Of a stretch of 64,000 bases of DNA, positions 54,346 to 63,943 are shown piece after piece; positions within the stretch are counted from its first letter, which is position 1, and each line of letters starts with the position of its first letter. Origin of the DNA: Geminicoccus harenae (GTDB lineage Bacteria > Pseudomonadota > Alphaproteobacteria > Geminicoccales > Geminicoccaceae); NCBI RefSeq assembly GCF_019800005.1, contig NZ_JABGCL010000009.1, positions 1 to 64,000 of the forward strand, given 5' to 3'. Position numbers and translations under genes: made by a program. The notes under the pieces are model-generated. The model saw nothing but the letters and a program-made list of their open reading frames with translations. It had not been told where the DNA came from and made no database searches.

Positions 54346-56316
54346 ATGGTCATCGTATCCGACGCAGCACGCCTGGCCGGTGCCGCGTCCGTTCTCACCC
54401 TGGTCCTGGGCCAGGCACCGGTCATGGCACAAGAGTCGCCCCTCACCCTGCCGAGCGTGGTGGTGAGCGCCAGCCGCATCGCCGTGCCGGCCGAGCAGGT
54501 CGGCAGCAGCGTCACCGTCATCACCGCCGAGGAGCTGGCGGAGCGCCAGACCGTGCTGGTGGCCGACATCCTGCGCGACGTGCCGGGCGTGGCGGTCAGC
54601 CGGTCCGGCGGGATCGGCACGCCCACCCAGGTCCGGATCCGCGGGGCGGAAGCCAACCAGACCGTGGTGATCATCGACGGGGTGGAGGCGGGCGACCCGG
54701 TCAGCGGCGAGTTCGACTTCGGCTCCCTGCTGGCCGGTGACATCGAGCGGATCGAGGTGCTGCGCGGCCCGCAGAGCGCGCTCTGGGGTGCCGATGCGAT
54801 CGGTGGCGTCGTCAACATCGTGACGCGCAAGGGGACGAAGGGCTGGCAGGCCAGCCTGTCCGGCGAGACAGGCTCGTTCGCCACGGCGCTCGGCAATGCC
54901 CGCCTCTCCGGCGGCAGCGACCGGATCGACGGGGCGCTGGCTGTGTCCGGGCTCACCACTGAGGGCTTCAACATCGCGCGCGAGGGCGGCGAGAAGGACG
55001 GTGCCGGCAACCTCACCCTCCAGGGCAATCTCCGCTACCGCCCGGTCGAGAATCTCGAGCTGGCGCTGACCGGCCGCCACGCGGACACGCGCACCGACAC
55101 CGACCCGCAGGACTTCGCCTTCCCGCCCACGCCGACGAACGGGCTGGTGATCGACGGCGACGAAGAGACCAGGACCAGCCAGTTCACCGGCCGTGCCCAG
55201 GCGACGCTCGACCTCCTGGAAGGTGCCTGGCGCCACACGCTGGGCGCCAACCTCACCGAGATCGATTACCGCTACTATATCGACGGCCAGCGGACCGGCG
55301 GCAATGACGGCCGGCGCACCCGGTTCGACTACCAGAGCAGCTACCGCTTCGAGACGCCCGGCTTCGCGGAGGCCACCCACGACCTGATCCTGCTGGCCGA
55401 GCACGCCCGCGAGACCTTCGAGAACATGGGCGCCACACCGGATGCGCCGGAGAACCAGAAGCGGCATCGCGACCAGACCGGCCTGGTGGGCGAATACCGG
55501 CTGGGCCTCTGGCAGCAACTGTTCCTGTCTGGTGCGGTTCGCCAGGACTGGAACAGCGGGTTCGACGACGCGACCACTTGGCGGCTGACCGCGGCCTATC
55601 TGGTCCCCACGATCGGGACCCGGCTGCACGGCAGCTACGGCACCGGAGTCACCAACCCGACCTTCTATGAGCAGTTCGGCTTCTTTCCCGACAGCTTCGT
55701 CGGCAACCCGGACCTGAAGCCGGAAAAGTCCGAAGGCTTCGACGTCGGCATCGAGCAGCCGTTCCTCGGCGGGCGGCTGGTGGCGGATCTCACTTTTTTC
55801 CACACCGACCTGGAGGACGAGATCGTCACCGCGTTCGACCCGGTCACCTTCCTCAGCACGGTGGTCAACCAGGATGGCCGCAGCCGCCGCCAGGGTGTCG
55901 AGCTGGCGCTGACGGCGGAGCCGTGGGCCGGCGGCAGCCTGCGCGCGGCCTACACCTATACCGATGCCGAGGATCCGGACGGCGCACGGGAGGTCCGCCG
56001 GCCGCGCCATGTCGGCAGCCTCCAGGCGAGCCAGCGCTTCCTGGACGGCCGCGCCCAGCTCGGCATCGGGATCCAGTATAACGGCCGCCAGACCGACAGC
56101 GAGTTCGTCAGCACCACGCCCGGAACCACGGTCGAGCTGGATTCCTACACCCTGGTCGACCTGTTCGGCGCCTATGCGCTGACCGACCGGGTCGAGCTCT
56201 ACGGCCGGGTCGAGAACCTGTTCGACGAAAGCTACGAGGAAGTGTTCAGCTACAGCGCCCCGGGCATCGCCTTCTATGCCGGCATGCGCGTCAGCTTAGG
56301 GGGCGGGGCGACGTGA
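54346..56316 (+). CDS. btuB: TonB-dependent outer-membrane receptor, BtuB-type
   Basis: 656 residues. A signal peptide (MVIVSDAARLAGAASVLTLV..., cleavage after AQ) precedes the TonB-box-like SVVVSASR. A plug domain follows (VGSSVTVITAEELAERQTVLVADIL; GGIGTPTQVRIRGAEANQTVVIIDG), then a 22-strand barrel ending near AFYAGMRVSLGG. The riboswitch upstream makes cobalamin or a cobinamide the likely ligand. CGAGGGAA precedes the ATG at 54346; the longer reading frame upstream lies in the riboswitch leader. No tonB or exbBD genes are nearby. Confidence 0.93.
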   Translation: MVIVSDAARLAGAASVLTLVLGQAPVMAQESPLTLPSVVVSASRIAVPAEQVGSSVTVITAEELAERQTVLVADILRDVPGVAVSRSGGIGTPTQVRIRGAEANQTVVIIDGVEAGDPVSGEFDFGSLLAGDIERIEVLRGPQSALWGADAIGGVVNIVTRKGTKGWQASLSGETGSFATALGNARLSGGSDRIDGALAVSGLTTEGFNIAREGGEKDGAGNLTLQGNLRYRPVENLELALTGRHADTRTDTDPQDFAFPPTPTNGLVIDGDEETRTSQFTGRAQATLDLLEGAWRHTLGANLTEIDYRYYIDGQRTGGNDGRRTRFDYQSSYRFETPGFAEATHDLILLAEHARETFENMGATPDAPENQKRHRDQTGLVGEYRLGLWQQLFLSGAVRQDWNSGFDDATTWRLTAAYLVPTIGTRLHGSYGTGVTNPTFYEQFGFFPDSFVGNPDLKPEKSEGFDVGIEQPFLGGRLVADLTFFHTDLEDEIVTAFDPVTFLSTVVNQDGRSRRQGVELALTAEPWAGGSLRAAYTYTDAEDPDGAREVRRPRHVGSLQASQRFLDGRAQLGIGIQYNGRQTDSEFVSTTPGTTVELDSYTLVDLFGAYALTDRVELYGRVENLFDESYEEVFSYSAPGIAFYAGMRVSLGGGAT

Positions 56317-57140
56317 TCCGCCCTGCCCTCATGGGCCTCCTGGCGCTCCTGCTGGCGCCGGTCCCCACCGAAGCGGGGCCGCCCAGGCGGATCGTGTCGT
56401 TCAACCTGTGCAGCGACCAGCTCGTGCTGCTGCTGGCCAGGCGCGAGCGGATCGCCTCGGTGAGCTATCTCGCGGCCGACCCGGCCATGTCGGCGCTGGC
56501 GGACCAGGCGCGGGGCCTGCACCTGAACCACCGCCAGGCCGAGGAGATCCTGGCGCTGGACCCGGACCTGGTGCTGACCAGCACCTTCACGGACCGCGCC
56601 ACGACGGCATTGCTGGCGCGGCTCGGCCGGCGCGTGGTGGCGCTGCCGCCCGTGACGAGCCTGGCCGAGACCAGGGCGCAGATCCTGGACGTGGCGGACC
56701 TCCTGGGCGAGCCCGCGCGTGGCCGGGCCATGGTGGCGGAACTCGATGCGGCCCTGGCGGCGGTGCCGCCGCCTGCCCCCCCGCGGGCACGCGCCGTCCT
56801 GTTCCAGGCGAACGGCTGGACGGAGGGCCCGGCCACGCTCGCCGGCGACCTGCTCCGCCATGCCGGGCTGGACAATCTGGCGGTGTCCTATGGGATCGAC
56901 GCCTATGGCCGGCTGCCGCTCGAGACCGTGCTGCTGGCGGCACCCGACCTGGTGGTGAGCGGGACCATGCCGGGCAACGCACCCTCGCTGGGCCAAGCCC
57001 TGCTCGACCACCCGGCCCTGCGCACCGCTTTGCCGGATCGGCGGCGAGTCCGGGTGCCCGAGGCGCTCTGGACCTGCGGCCTGCCGCAGACGGCCGACGC
57101 CGTGGCCCTGCTCGCCCGGGCACGGGACCGGCTGCGGTGA
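56313..57140 (+). CDS. btuF: cobalamin ABC transporter substrate-binding protein, BtuF-like
   Basis: 275 residues. A signal peptide (MIRPALMGLLALLLAPVPTEAG) precedes a helical-backbone metal-receptor domain: RRIVSFNLCSDQLVLLLARRERIASVSYLAADP, then a long helix in the middle, and the second lobe (AVLFQANGWTEGPATLAGDLLRHAGL). This class binds vitamin B12 or siderophores in the periplasm; the riboswitch-led operon suggests cobalamin. It overlaps btuB by 4 nt and btuC by 4 nt (GTGA). Confidence 0.9.
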   Translation: MIRPALMGLLALLLAPVPTEAGPPRRIVSFNLCSDQLVLLLARRERIASVSYLAADPAMSALADQARGLHLNHRQAEEILALDPDLVLTSTFTDRATTALLARLGRRVVALPPVTSLAETRAQILDVADLLGEPARGRAMVAELDAALAAVPPPAPPRARAVLFQANGWTEGPATLAGDLLRHAGLDNLAVSYGIDAYGRLPLETVLLAAPDLVVSGTMPGNAPSLGQALLDHPALRTALPDRRRVRVPEALWTCGLPQTADAVALLARARDRLR

Positions 57141-58117
57141 GCGACCGGGCCCTGGGAGCGGGCCTCGTCCTGCTGCTGGCCCTGCTGTTCTCGGGCTCGC
57201 TGCTGCTGGGGCCGGCCACGCCGGCCCTGGCGTTCCTGCAAGGCCTGCTGGCCGACCCGGACGGGCCGCTCCGGCTGATCCTGGTCGAGATCCGGCTGCC
57301 CCGGGCCCTGCTGGGGGCGATGACCGGGGCCAGCCTCGGCCTGGCCGGTGCCGCCCTACAGGGCTATCTGCGCAACCCCTTAGCCGAGCCCGGCATCGTG
57401 GGCGTGTCCGCGTCCGCCGCCTTCGGCGCGGTGCTGGCCTTCTATTCCGGCCTCGCCACCCTCCTGCCGCTGGCCATGCCGGTGTCCGGGATCCTGGGTG
57501 CCATGCTGGGCGTCTTGCTGGTGCAGGCCCTGGCTGGCACCGCCACGCTCGGCCTGATTCTGGCGGGCGTGGCGGTCAGCAGCTTCGCGAGTGCTTTGAC
57601 CTCGCTCGCCCTGAACCTTTCGCCCAACCCGTTCGCCGCGACCGAGATCACCTTCTGGCTGATGGGCTCGCTGGCCGACCGCAGCTTCGACCATGTCTGG
57701 CTGGCCCTGCCCTTCACGGTGACCGGCTGGCTGTGCCTCCTGACCACCGGCCGGGCGCTGGACGCGCTGAGTCTGGACGAGGATGCCGCGGCCAGTCTGG
57801 GCTTCGACCTGGCCCGGCTCCGCCTGGTCCTGCTGGCCGGCGTCGCTCTGGCGGTGGGGGCGGCCACCGCTGTCACCGGAGTGGTCGGCTTCGTCGGCCT
57901 GGTGGTGCCGCATCTGCTTCGCCCGCTGGTCGGCCATCGGCCGGCCCGGCTGCTGCCGTTGAGCGCGCTGGGAGGCGCCTGCCTGATGCTGGCGAGCGAC
58001 CTCCTGGTGCGGCTGGTCACGCCGGGCCAGGAGCTGAAGCTGGGCGTGGTGACCGCGCTCATCGGCACACCGTTCTTCTTCTTCCTGGTGTTGCGCGCCG
58101 CGAGGACCGCGCCGTGA
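57137..58117 (+). CDS. btuC: cobalamin ABC transporter permease, BtuC-like (FecCD family)
   Basis: 326 residues from a GTG at 57137, with about ten membrane helices. It contains RLPRALLGAMTGASLGLAGAALQGYLRNPLAEPGIVGVSASAAFGAV, cut here as key parts: RLPR near residue 55 and NPLAEPGIVGVS near 80. The GFVGLVVPHLLRPLVGH motif (about 255) is diagnostic of FecCD permeases. It forms the channel for cobalamin import. It overlaps btuD by 4 nt. Confidence 0.93.
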   Translation: MSDRALGAGLVLLLALLFSGSLLLGPATPALAFLQGLLADPDGPLRLILVEIRLPRALLGAMTGASLGLAGAALQGYLRNPLAEPGIVGVSASAAFGAVLAFYSGLATLLPLAMPVSGILGAMLGVLLVQALAGTATLGLILAGVAVSSFASALTSLALNLSPNPFAATEITFWLMGSLADRSFDHVWLALPFTVTGWLCLLTTGRALDALSLDEDAAASLGFDLARLRLVLLAGVALAVGAATAVTGVVGFVGLVVPHLLRPLVGHRPARLLPLSALGGACLMLASDLLVRLVTPGQELKLGVVTALIGTPFFFFLVLRAARTAP

Positions 58118-58893
58118 GCCGGCTGCTCGCCGACCGGCTGACCTTCCTGCGCGGCGGCCGCCGGCTGCTGGACGAGGTGAGCGCCACGTTCGGGCCAGGC
58201 GGGCTGACCGGCCTGATCGGCCCGAACGGGGCGGGCAAGACCACGCTGATGCGCTGCCTGGCGGGCTTGGTCAGGCCGCAGCAGGGCCAGGTCAGGCTGG
58301 ACGGCCGTGCGCTCGCCGACTGGCCGGCCCAGGTGCGCGCCCGGCAGCTCGCCTATCTGCCCCAGGCCGACACCGTCCACTGGCGGCTCAGCGTCGCCGA
58401 CCTGGTGATGCTCGGCCGCCTGCCGCACCGCCAGGGCTGGAACGGGCCTGGGCCGGCGGACCGTGCGGCGGTCGAAGAGGCTCTGGCCGCCACGGACTGC
58501 ACGGGCCTGGCGGCACGCGCGGTCGACACGCTGTCCGGCGGCGAGCGGGCGCGCGTCCTCCTGGCCCGGGCGCTGGCCGGCCAGCCTGCCACCCTGCTCG
58601 CCGACGAGCCCACCGCCGGCCTCGACCCCTACCACCAGCTCGAGGTGATGGAGCGGCTGCGGTCGCTGGCGCAGAGCGGCACCACCGTCCTGGTGGTCCT
58701 GCACGACCTGTCCGCGGCCGTGCGCTTCTGCGACCGCCTCGTCCTGCTCGACCGGGGCCGCGTGGTGGCGGCGGGCGACCCTGGCGAGGTGACGGCAGCG
58801 CCCAACCTCAGGACCGTCTTTCGCATCGAGGCGGCACGTGGCCAATTGCCGGAAGGGCCCTATCTCCTGCCGCGGCGGCGGGTCCTGGACTGA
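58114..58893 (+). CDS. btuD: cobalamin ABC transporter ATP-binding protein, BtuD-like
   Basis: 259 residues from a GTG at 58114. Walker A GPNGAGKTT (about 36-44), signature LSGGERARVLLARAL, Walker B LLADEPTAGLDPYHQ and the H-loop (VLHDLSAAVRFC) are present. It is the ATPase of the BtuFCD-type importer. The Walker B has LLADEP rather than the usual LLLDEP, a common natural variant. It ends the operon; 219 nt without a gene follow. Confidence 0.93.
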   Translation: MSRLLADRLTFLRGGRRLLDEVSATFGPGGLTGLIGPNGAGKTTLMRCLAGLVRPQQGQVRLDGRALADWPAQVRARQLAYLPQADTVHWRLSVADLVMLGRLPHRQGWNGPGPADRAAVEEALAATDCTGLAARAVDTLSGGERARVLLARALAGQPATLLADEPTAGLDPYHQLEVMERLRSLAQSGTTVLVVLHDLSAAVRFCDRLVLLDRGRVVAAGDPGEVTAAPNLRTVFRIEAARGQLPEGPYLLPRRRVLD

Positions 58894-59112
58894 GCGACGG
58901 GCGGAACGGAACGAGAAGAGACCGCCGGACTGCCGGTACGGCGCTGCCTCGGCACCAGAAAGCCTCTCGCGCCGCCTTGCCGGATGGGCTGAGAAGGACG
59001 GAGCCGGAGCGGCGCGCAGGGCAGTCCTGCGAGCGGTGAGCCGTCGGTCGAGGTGGAGCCGTCCGTTCGGCCCGTTCCGGAGGACCGCATGGATGGAGAG
59101 TTCGGGTGAAGA

Positions 59113-60756
59113 ATGACTGAGGGTTCCGTACGGCGGCCTGAACCGGCAGGCGCGCTCTGGGTGGCGCTGGGGTTCATCGCCCTGGCGATCGTCCTGCGGC
59201 TACCGGCGATGCTCTACTCGGTGCTGAACTTCGACGAGAGCATGTACCTGCTGATGGGCGACAAGCTGCGGCAGGGCTTCCTGCCCTACACCGCGCTCTG
59301 CGACCTGAAGCCGGTTGGCCTGTTCGGCCTGTTCGCGCTGATCAGCGCGCTGCCGATGGACGGGGTGCTGGCCATGCGCCTGTGCGCTGCCGTCGCGGTC
59401 GGCCTCAGCGCCTTCCTGCTCTGGATGGTGGCGCCGCGTCTGTTCGACGACCCGCACCGCCACATCGGGACGATGGCCGGGCTCAGCTATGTCGTCTTCA
59501 TGCTGGCCAATGGCGGCCTGAACGCCCAGGCCGAACTGTTCATGAACCTCGCCTCCCTGCTGGGCCTGCTGCTCGCCCTGCGGGCGACCGGTACCGGCGG
59601 GCGACCGCGGCTCGGCCTCATGGTCGCGGCGGGCCTGGTGCTGGGGGTCGGCGTGCAGATCAAGCAGGTCGTCGCCATCGACATGCTGGCCTATCTGTTC
59701 GGCTTCTTCCTCCTGACCACGCAGGGCCTCCGGCAACTGCCCGCGCGCATCCGGGAAGCCTGGCTGCCGCTGGCGGCACTGGGGCTCGCCGCCACGGTGC
59801 CGACCCTCGTGATCATGCTGGTCTATGCGGTCAGCGGGAACTGGGACGCCTGGGTGGCCGGCAACCTGACCACCCATCGCGGCTTCTATGGCGATACCGG
59901 CCCGGAGATCGCCTGGGACGCCGGCTTCCGTGCCCTGGTGGAGCAGGCACCGCTATGGGTCGCGGCCCTCGTGGTCCTGGTCGTCGGCGGCCGCCTTGCC
60001 CGCGACCTGGGCGAGCGGCGCGCCATCCTGTTCCTGTGGCTCTGGATCGTCCTGGTCGGGATCGGCCAGCTCTTCCTGCGCTTCATGTCCGACCACTATT
60101 TCCTGCAGTTCCTGATGCCGCTGGGCCTGCTCACCGGCTTTCTCCTGGGACGTGGCGTCCTGGAGCGGCTGGACGGTGGCTTCGGGCGGCGTGCCGTCCT
60201 GGCGGCCCTCGTGGTGCTGGGCGTCTTCGCGGCCGCCAAGAACCCGATCGTGAACGCCGTCTACATAGCGCGGGACCGCTATGTCGGGGGCGAGGCCCAT
60301 GCGGGCGATGCGGCACGGCAGGCGGCCACCGAGATCGCGAAGGACCTGCGCCCGGGCGATGCGCTCTACGTCGTGGGCTTCATGCCGATCGTCTATTACC
60401 TGACCGGTGCCGAGATCCCGACCCGGTTCGCCTTCACCGGCCTGCCCAACCAGCGATTCCCGGGCCGCGACGGCTGCACTTGGGTCGAGCCCCGGGTCGA
60501 GCTGCAGCGGATCCTGGATTCGAACCCGCGCTTCATCCTGGTCGAGCAGGGCGTGTTCTTCGAGGAACTGCCGCCGGAGCTGAAGCGGCCGCTGCTGGAC
60601 CGGCTGGGCGAGCGCTACCGCCTGCGCGCCGAGTTCGAGCAGCATCCGATCCACCACCTCTACCCGTTCGAGCGCTTCGTCATGAACGGCGCCGCAGCGG
60701 CCAGGCTGTACGAACGGGTCGATCCGGTCCTAAGCCCGGAAGAGGTGGCTTCCTAG
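59113..60756 (+). CDS. GT-C family (GT39/GT83-like) membrane glycosyltransferase
   Basis: 547 residues with about 11-12 membrane helices. After the first helix, the motif FDESMYLLMGDKLRQGFLPYT contains the Asp-Glu pair expected of catalytic residues in the GT-C fold. DLKPVGLFGLFAL follows, and the C-terminal soluble part (about 400-547) is periplasmic. Such enzymes use lipid-linked sugars to modify lipids, proteins or glycans in the periplasm. The gene is alone on the plus strand, convergent with an ABC exporter gene. The acceptor and sugar cannot be read here. Confidence 0.88.
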   Translation: MTEGSVRRPEPAGALWVALGFIALAIVLRLPAMLYSVLNFDESMYLLMGDKLRQGFLPYTALCDLKPVGLFGLFALISALPMDGVLAMRLCAAVAVGLSAFLLWMVAPRLFDDPHRHIGTMAGLSYVVFMLANGGLNAQAELFMNLASLLGLLLALRATGTGGRPRLGLMVAAGLVLGVGVQIKQVVAIDMLAYLFGFFLLTTQGLRQLPARIREAWLPLAALGLAATVPTLVIMLVYAVSGNWDAWVAGNLTTHRGFYGDTGPEIAWDAGFRALVEQAPLWVAALVVLVVGGRLARDLGERRAILFLWLWIVLVGIGQLFLRFMSDHYFLQFLMPLGLLTGFLLGRGVLERLDGGFGRRAVLAALVVLGVFAAAKNPIVNAVYIARDRYVGGEAHAGDAARQAATEIAKDLRPGDALYVVGFMPIVYYLTGAEIPTRFAFTGLPNQRFPGRDGCTWVEPRVELQRILDSNPRFILVEQGVFFEELPPELKRPLLDRLGERYRLRAEFEQHPIHHLYPFERFVMNGAAAARLYERVDPVLSPEEVAS

Positions 60757-60765
60757 GGTGGCGAC

Positions 60766-60790
60766 ATGGCGGCCGCCGGGCGGCCGCCAT
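60766..60790. terminator. strong inverted repeat between convergent genes
   Basis: ATGGCGGCCGCC (60766-60777) and GGCGGCCGCCAT (60779-60790) are perfect 12-bp arms around one base. It lies between the convergent glycosyltransferase gene (stop 60756) and the ABC exporter gene (stop at 60805). The position and symmetry suit a bidirectional terminator. There is no T-run, so termination by hairpin alone is uncertain. Confidence 0.6.
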
Positions 60791-60804
60791 ATCCGGCCGG
60801 GCGG

Positions 60805-62697
60805 CTAGATCGCCGCCCGTTCCCGCAGGGTGGCGGTGCTGCCTGCGTCCGCGGTCCGCAGGGCATCGACCGGCAGCCCCTCGGCCTGCAGGCGCCACAT
60901 GCGGGTGAACAGGCCGCCGCGGCGGCGCAGCTCGTGCGCAGGCCCCTCCTCGACGATGTGGCCGTCCTGCATGACCAGCACCCGGTCGAACGCCGCGACG
61001 GTGGACAGACGATGCGCCACCGCGATGACCGTGCGCTCCTCCATCAGGTCGACCAGGGAGTGCTGGATCGCCATCTCGGATTCGGTGTCGAGGGCCGAGG
61101 TCGCCTCGTCGAGGATGATGATCGGCGCGTTCTTCAAAAAGGCCCGGGCGATCCCGATCCGCTGGCGCTGCCCGCCGGACAGCCTGGTGCCGCGCTCGCC
61201 GACCAGCGTGTGGTAGCCTTCGGGCAGGCTGCGGATGAAGCCGTCGCAGCAGGCGGCACGGGCGGCGGCATACACCTCCTCGTCGGAGGCGTCGGGCCGG
61301 CCGAAGCGGATGTTCTCCATGACCGAGCGGTGGAACAGGCTGATCTCCTGGGGCACCACCGCCAGCGCGTCGCGCAGGCTGTCCTGGGTGATGCTCGTGA
61401 CCGACTGGCCGTCGATCAGCACGTCGCCGCTCTGGACGTCGTAGAGGCGCTGGATCAGGCTGATCAGGGTCGACTTGCCGGCACCGGACGGCCCCACGAT
61501 CCCGACCTTCTCGCCCGGCCGGATGAACAGGCTCAGCTCGTGGATCGCGTCCCGGTCGGGCGCGCCATAGGCGAAGCCGGCCTTGCGGAACTCGACCGAG
61601 CCCCCGCCCCGCTGCAGCACCCGATGGTCGGGATCGTCCACCAGGGTCGGCCGCTGGCCGATCAGCTTCAGCGTGTCCGCGATGAAGCCGAAATGCTGGC
61701 CGATCTCGATCAGGGCGAGCGACAGGTCCCGGACCCCGTGCAGGATGCGGAAGGTGAACATGCTCACGATGACGACGTCGCCGGTGGTGATGGCTTGCTG
61801 GCCCCAGAGATAGAGCGCCCAGGACAGCATGCCGGTGATCATCCCCCACAGCAGGATGTCGTAGAGCAGCCGGGTCTTCTCCAGGAACATCCAGCTCCGG
61901 CGCTGCCGGCCTGCTTCGACGGCGAAGGTGCCGGCCAGGCGCTGGCGTTCCCGCTTGCGGGCCGAGAACGCCTTCACCGCCCACATGTTGGAGATCACGT
62001 CGGTGAGGCCGCCGGCCGCCTCGGCCGCGGTCCCGGCAAAGGCCTGGTGCAGGGGCCGGCCCCGCTCGCCGAACAGGATCAGGCCGACCGTGACCGCCAC
62101 CACGTAGAGGCCCAGCGCCAGCGCCATCTGGCCGTTGATCGTGGTGAACACGACCAGCGCACCCAGGAAGTCGATGGTGGGCGGGGTGATGCGCCAGACC
62201 AGCGTGTTCGACAGCGCCCCGAAATTGCCTGCCGTGGCGGTGATCCGCTGGCCGAGCGAGCCGGCCAGGTTCTCGGTGAAGTACCGCATCGGCTGGCCGC
62301 TCAGATGGTCGAACAGGTCGAGCCGCATGTCGACCCCGACCCCGATCGTGGCGCGGCAACCCAGCCAGCCGCTGGCCCGCCAGAGCAGGCTCTCCATGGC
62401 GATCAGGCCGACGAAGACCAGGAACGCCGTCCAGACCAGGCCGACATTGTCGCCCGGCCCGGATGCCATCCCGTCGACCAGCAGCTTCATCGCGTACTGC
62501 ACGCCTACGGCCGAGCAGCCGGCGATGACCACCAGCGCTGCCAGGAGGATGAAGTGCCAGCGCCAGGACGCCAGGTAGTGCATGATGAAGGGCTGCGGGC
62601 TGCGCAGGAACTGCGGCAGGTCCTGCGGATCGGCCGCGGCCGGGCGTGCCTTCAGGCGGGGCCGCGTACCTTGGAGCAGTGCGGCGCTGTCAGTCAT
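60805..62697 (-). CDS. ABC exporter, fused permease and ATPase (MsbA-like)
   Basis: 630 residues. An N-terminal TM domain with about six helices (from about residue 45) is followed by a nucleotide-binding domain (about 375-600). Walker A GPSGAGKSTLI, LSGGQRQRIGIARAFL and Walker B IIILDEATSALDTES are present. Half-transporters of this kind export lipids, glycolipids or peptides as dimers. The ATG at 62697 overlaps the glycosidase-like gene's stop by 8 nt, so both are probably translated together. Substrate unknown; glycolipid or polysaccharide export fits its neighbours. Confidence 0.92.
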   Translation of the reverse strand: MTDSAALLQGTRPRLKARPAAADPQDLPQFLRSPQPFIMHYLASWRWHFILLAALVVIAGCSAVGVQYAMKLLVDGMASGPGDNVGLVWTAFLVFVGLIAMESLLWRASGWLGCRATIGVGVDMRLDLFDHLSGQPMRYFTENLAGSLGQRITATAGNFGALSNTLVWRITPPTIDFLGALVVFTTINGQMALALGLYVVAVTVGLILFGERGRPLHQAFAGTAAEAAGGLTDVISNMWAVKAFSARKRERQRLAGTFAVEAGRQRRSWMFLEKTRLLYDILLWGMITGMLSWALYLWGQQAITTGDVVIVSMFTFRILHGVRDLSLALIEIGQHFGFIADTLKLIGQRPTLVDDPDHRVLQRGGGSVEFRKAGFAYGAPDRDAIHELSLFIRPGEKVGIVGPSGAGKSTLISLIQRLYDVQSGDVLIDGQSVTSITQDSLRDALAVVPQEISLFHRSVMENIRFGRPDASDEEVYAAARAACCDGFIRSLPEGYHTLVGERGTRLSGGQRQRIGIARAFLKNAPIIILDEATSALDTESEMAIQHSLVDLMEERTVIAVAHRLSTVAAFDRVLVMQDGHIVEEGPAHELRRRGGLFTRMWRLQAEGLPVDALRTADAGSTATLRERAAI

Positions 62698-63865
62698 CAC
62701 CACCCGCCAGCGCCAGGACGCGACGATCGGCCGGTACGGCGGCGGTGATCGTCCCGAAGGTCATCTGCTGGCGCTCGAACTCGTCGCGCAGCGGCTCGCA
62801 GACGATGCGCCGGCCCAGGCTGTCGGGCTTGCTCAGCAGGCCCACGTCGCAGTGCCGGTTATTGTCCCAGCCGGGATAGTCCAGGATCGGATAGAAGCAG
62901 ATCCCGAGCACGGGCACGTCCAGCGCCATGGCGGCGCGCACCTCGGCGCAGACATAGTGCAGCCATGAAGGCCTGGCCGAGCCTTCCGCACCGGTCTCGC
63001 TGACCAGGACCGGCCGGCCGTAGCGCGCATGCAGCTCGGCCAGCATGGCGTGGAACGGCCGATAGGCATGATGACCGAAGGGGATCGTGCGGCCGCGATA
63101 GTACCACTGGTTCTCGGGATAGAAATTCGCCCCGATGATGTCGAGGCAGTCCGGCGAGCCGCCGAGTTCCGGCTCGATCCGGCCAGAAAGCAGGTCATAG
63201 GCCTCGAACTGGGCCAGCCTATAGGCCTCGGCACCGGCGTGGGCCTTGCCGGACAGGGCCGCCGAGGTGACGTGGATCGACGGCTCGGCATAGACGAAGC
63301 GGGCGCGCGGATCGACGGCGCGGATCGCCCGGACGGCCGCGAGTGCCGCGCGCACGAGCTGGCGCTTGAGCTCGCCCCCCCGCCCGCGCGTGCCCGGGTT
63401 CATCCTGGCGACGTCGCCGCCGGCCCAGGCCCAGAACGAGATCTCGTTCATGGGGCAATAGAACGGGACCGCGTCGGTCTCCTCGCGCACCAGGCGCGCG
63501 GCCTCGGCGGCGAAGCGGGCGAAACGCTCCGGGAAGGCCGCCGACCAGATGTCGAGATGGTCCGGCCAGCCATAGTGGCACAGATCCCAGATGACCTGGA
63601 CCTCCGCCCGCTGGGCGGCGCGCAGCATGGGCAGGAAGCTCGACCAGTCATAGGCCCCCTGGCTCGCCTCGATCAGGTGCCAGCGCAGCCCATCGCGGAC
63701 CGTGTGCAGACCGAGCTCGCGAAGCTGGCGGTAGTCCGCCTCGGCCAGCCGGTCGTGCATGGTGGACTTGATCAGGTCGAGGCGCCTGCCACCGGCACGC
63801 CGGCGATGGCAGGAGCACTCGAAGCCGCCCATCAGGAAGCTGTGAAATAATCGTTCGTCTTGCAT
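62690..63865 (-). CDS. clan GH-A (GH1-like) glycosidase family protein
   Basis: 391 residues from the ATG at 63865, with an upstream ATG at 63898 possible. The TIM-barrel glycosidase layout is visible. The acid/base Glu141 lies in YCPMNEISFWAWAGGD, the nucleophile Glu290 lies in VLVSETGAEGS, and FYPENQWYY adds the substrate-side Trp/Tyr. The N-terminal segment (FHSFLMGGFECS) has a GGFECS start similar to β-glucosidase relatives. Proteins like this occur in exopolysaccharide or LPS gene clusters. It is followed by the ABC exporter gene. Confidence 0.85.
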   Translation of the reverse strand: MQDERLFHSFLMGGFECSCHRRRAGGRRLDLIKSTMHDRLAEADYRQLRELGLHTVRDGLRWHLIEASQGAYDWSSFLPMLRAAQRAEVQVIWDLCHYGWPDHLDIWSAAFPERFARFAAEAARLVREETDAVPFYCPMNEISFWAWAGGDVARMNPGTRGRGGELKRQLVRAALAAVRAIRAVDPRARFVYAEPSIHVTSAALSGKAHAGAEAYRLAQFEAYDLLSGRIEPELGGSPDCLDIIGANFYPENQWYYRGRTIPFGHHAYRPFHAMLAELHARYGRPVLVSETGAEGSARPSWLHYVCAEVRAAMALDVPVLGICFYPILDYPGWDNNRHCDVGLLSKPDSLGRRIVCEPLRDEFERQQMTFGTITAAVPADRRVLALAGGDD

Positions 63866-63912
63866 GCGGCAGCAGGCCCCGCGTTTGCACCATTTCATAG
63901 GAAGGCGGCCGT

Positions 63913-63937
63913 GCCGGGTGCGGGACCCGCACCCGGC
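63913..63937. terminator. inverted repeat after the gene entering from the right
   Basis: GCCGGGTGCGGG (63913-63924) and CCCGCACCCGGC (63926-63937) are perfect 12-bp arms around one base. It lies just 3' of the minus-strand stop at 63944. It could terminate that gene before the glycosidase gene, although no T-run follows. Confidence 0.5.
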
Positions 63938-63943
63938 TGGTCG

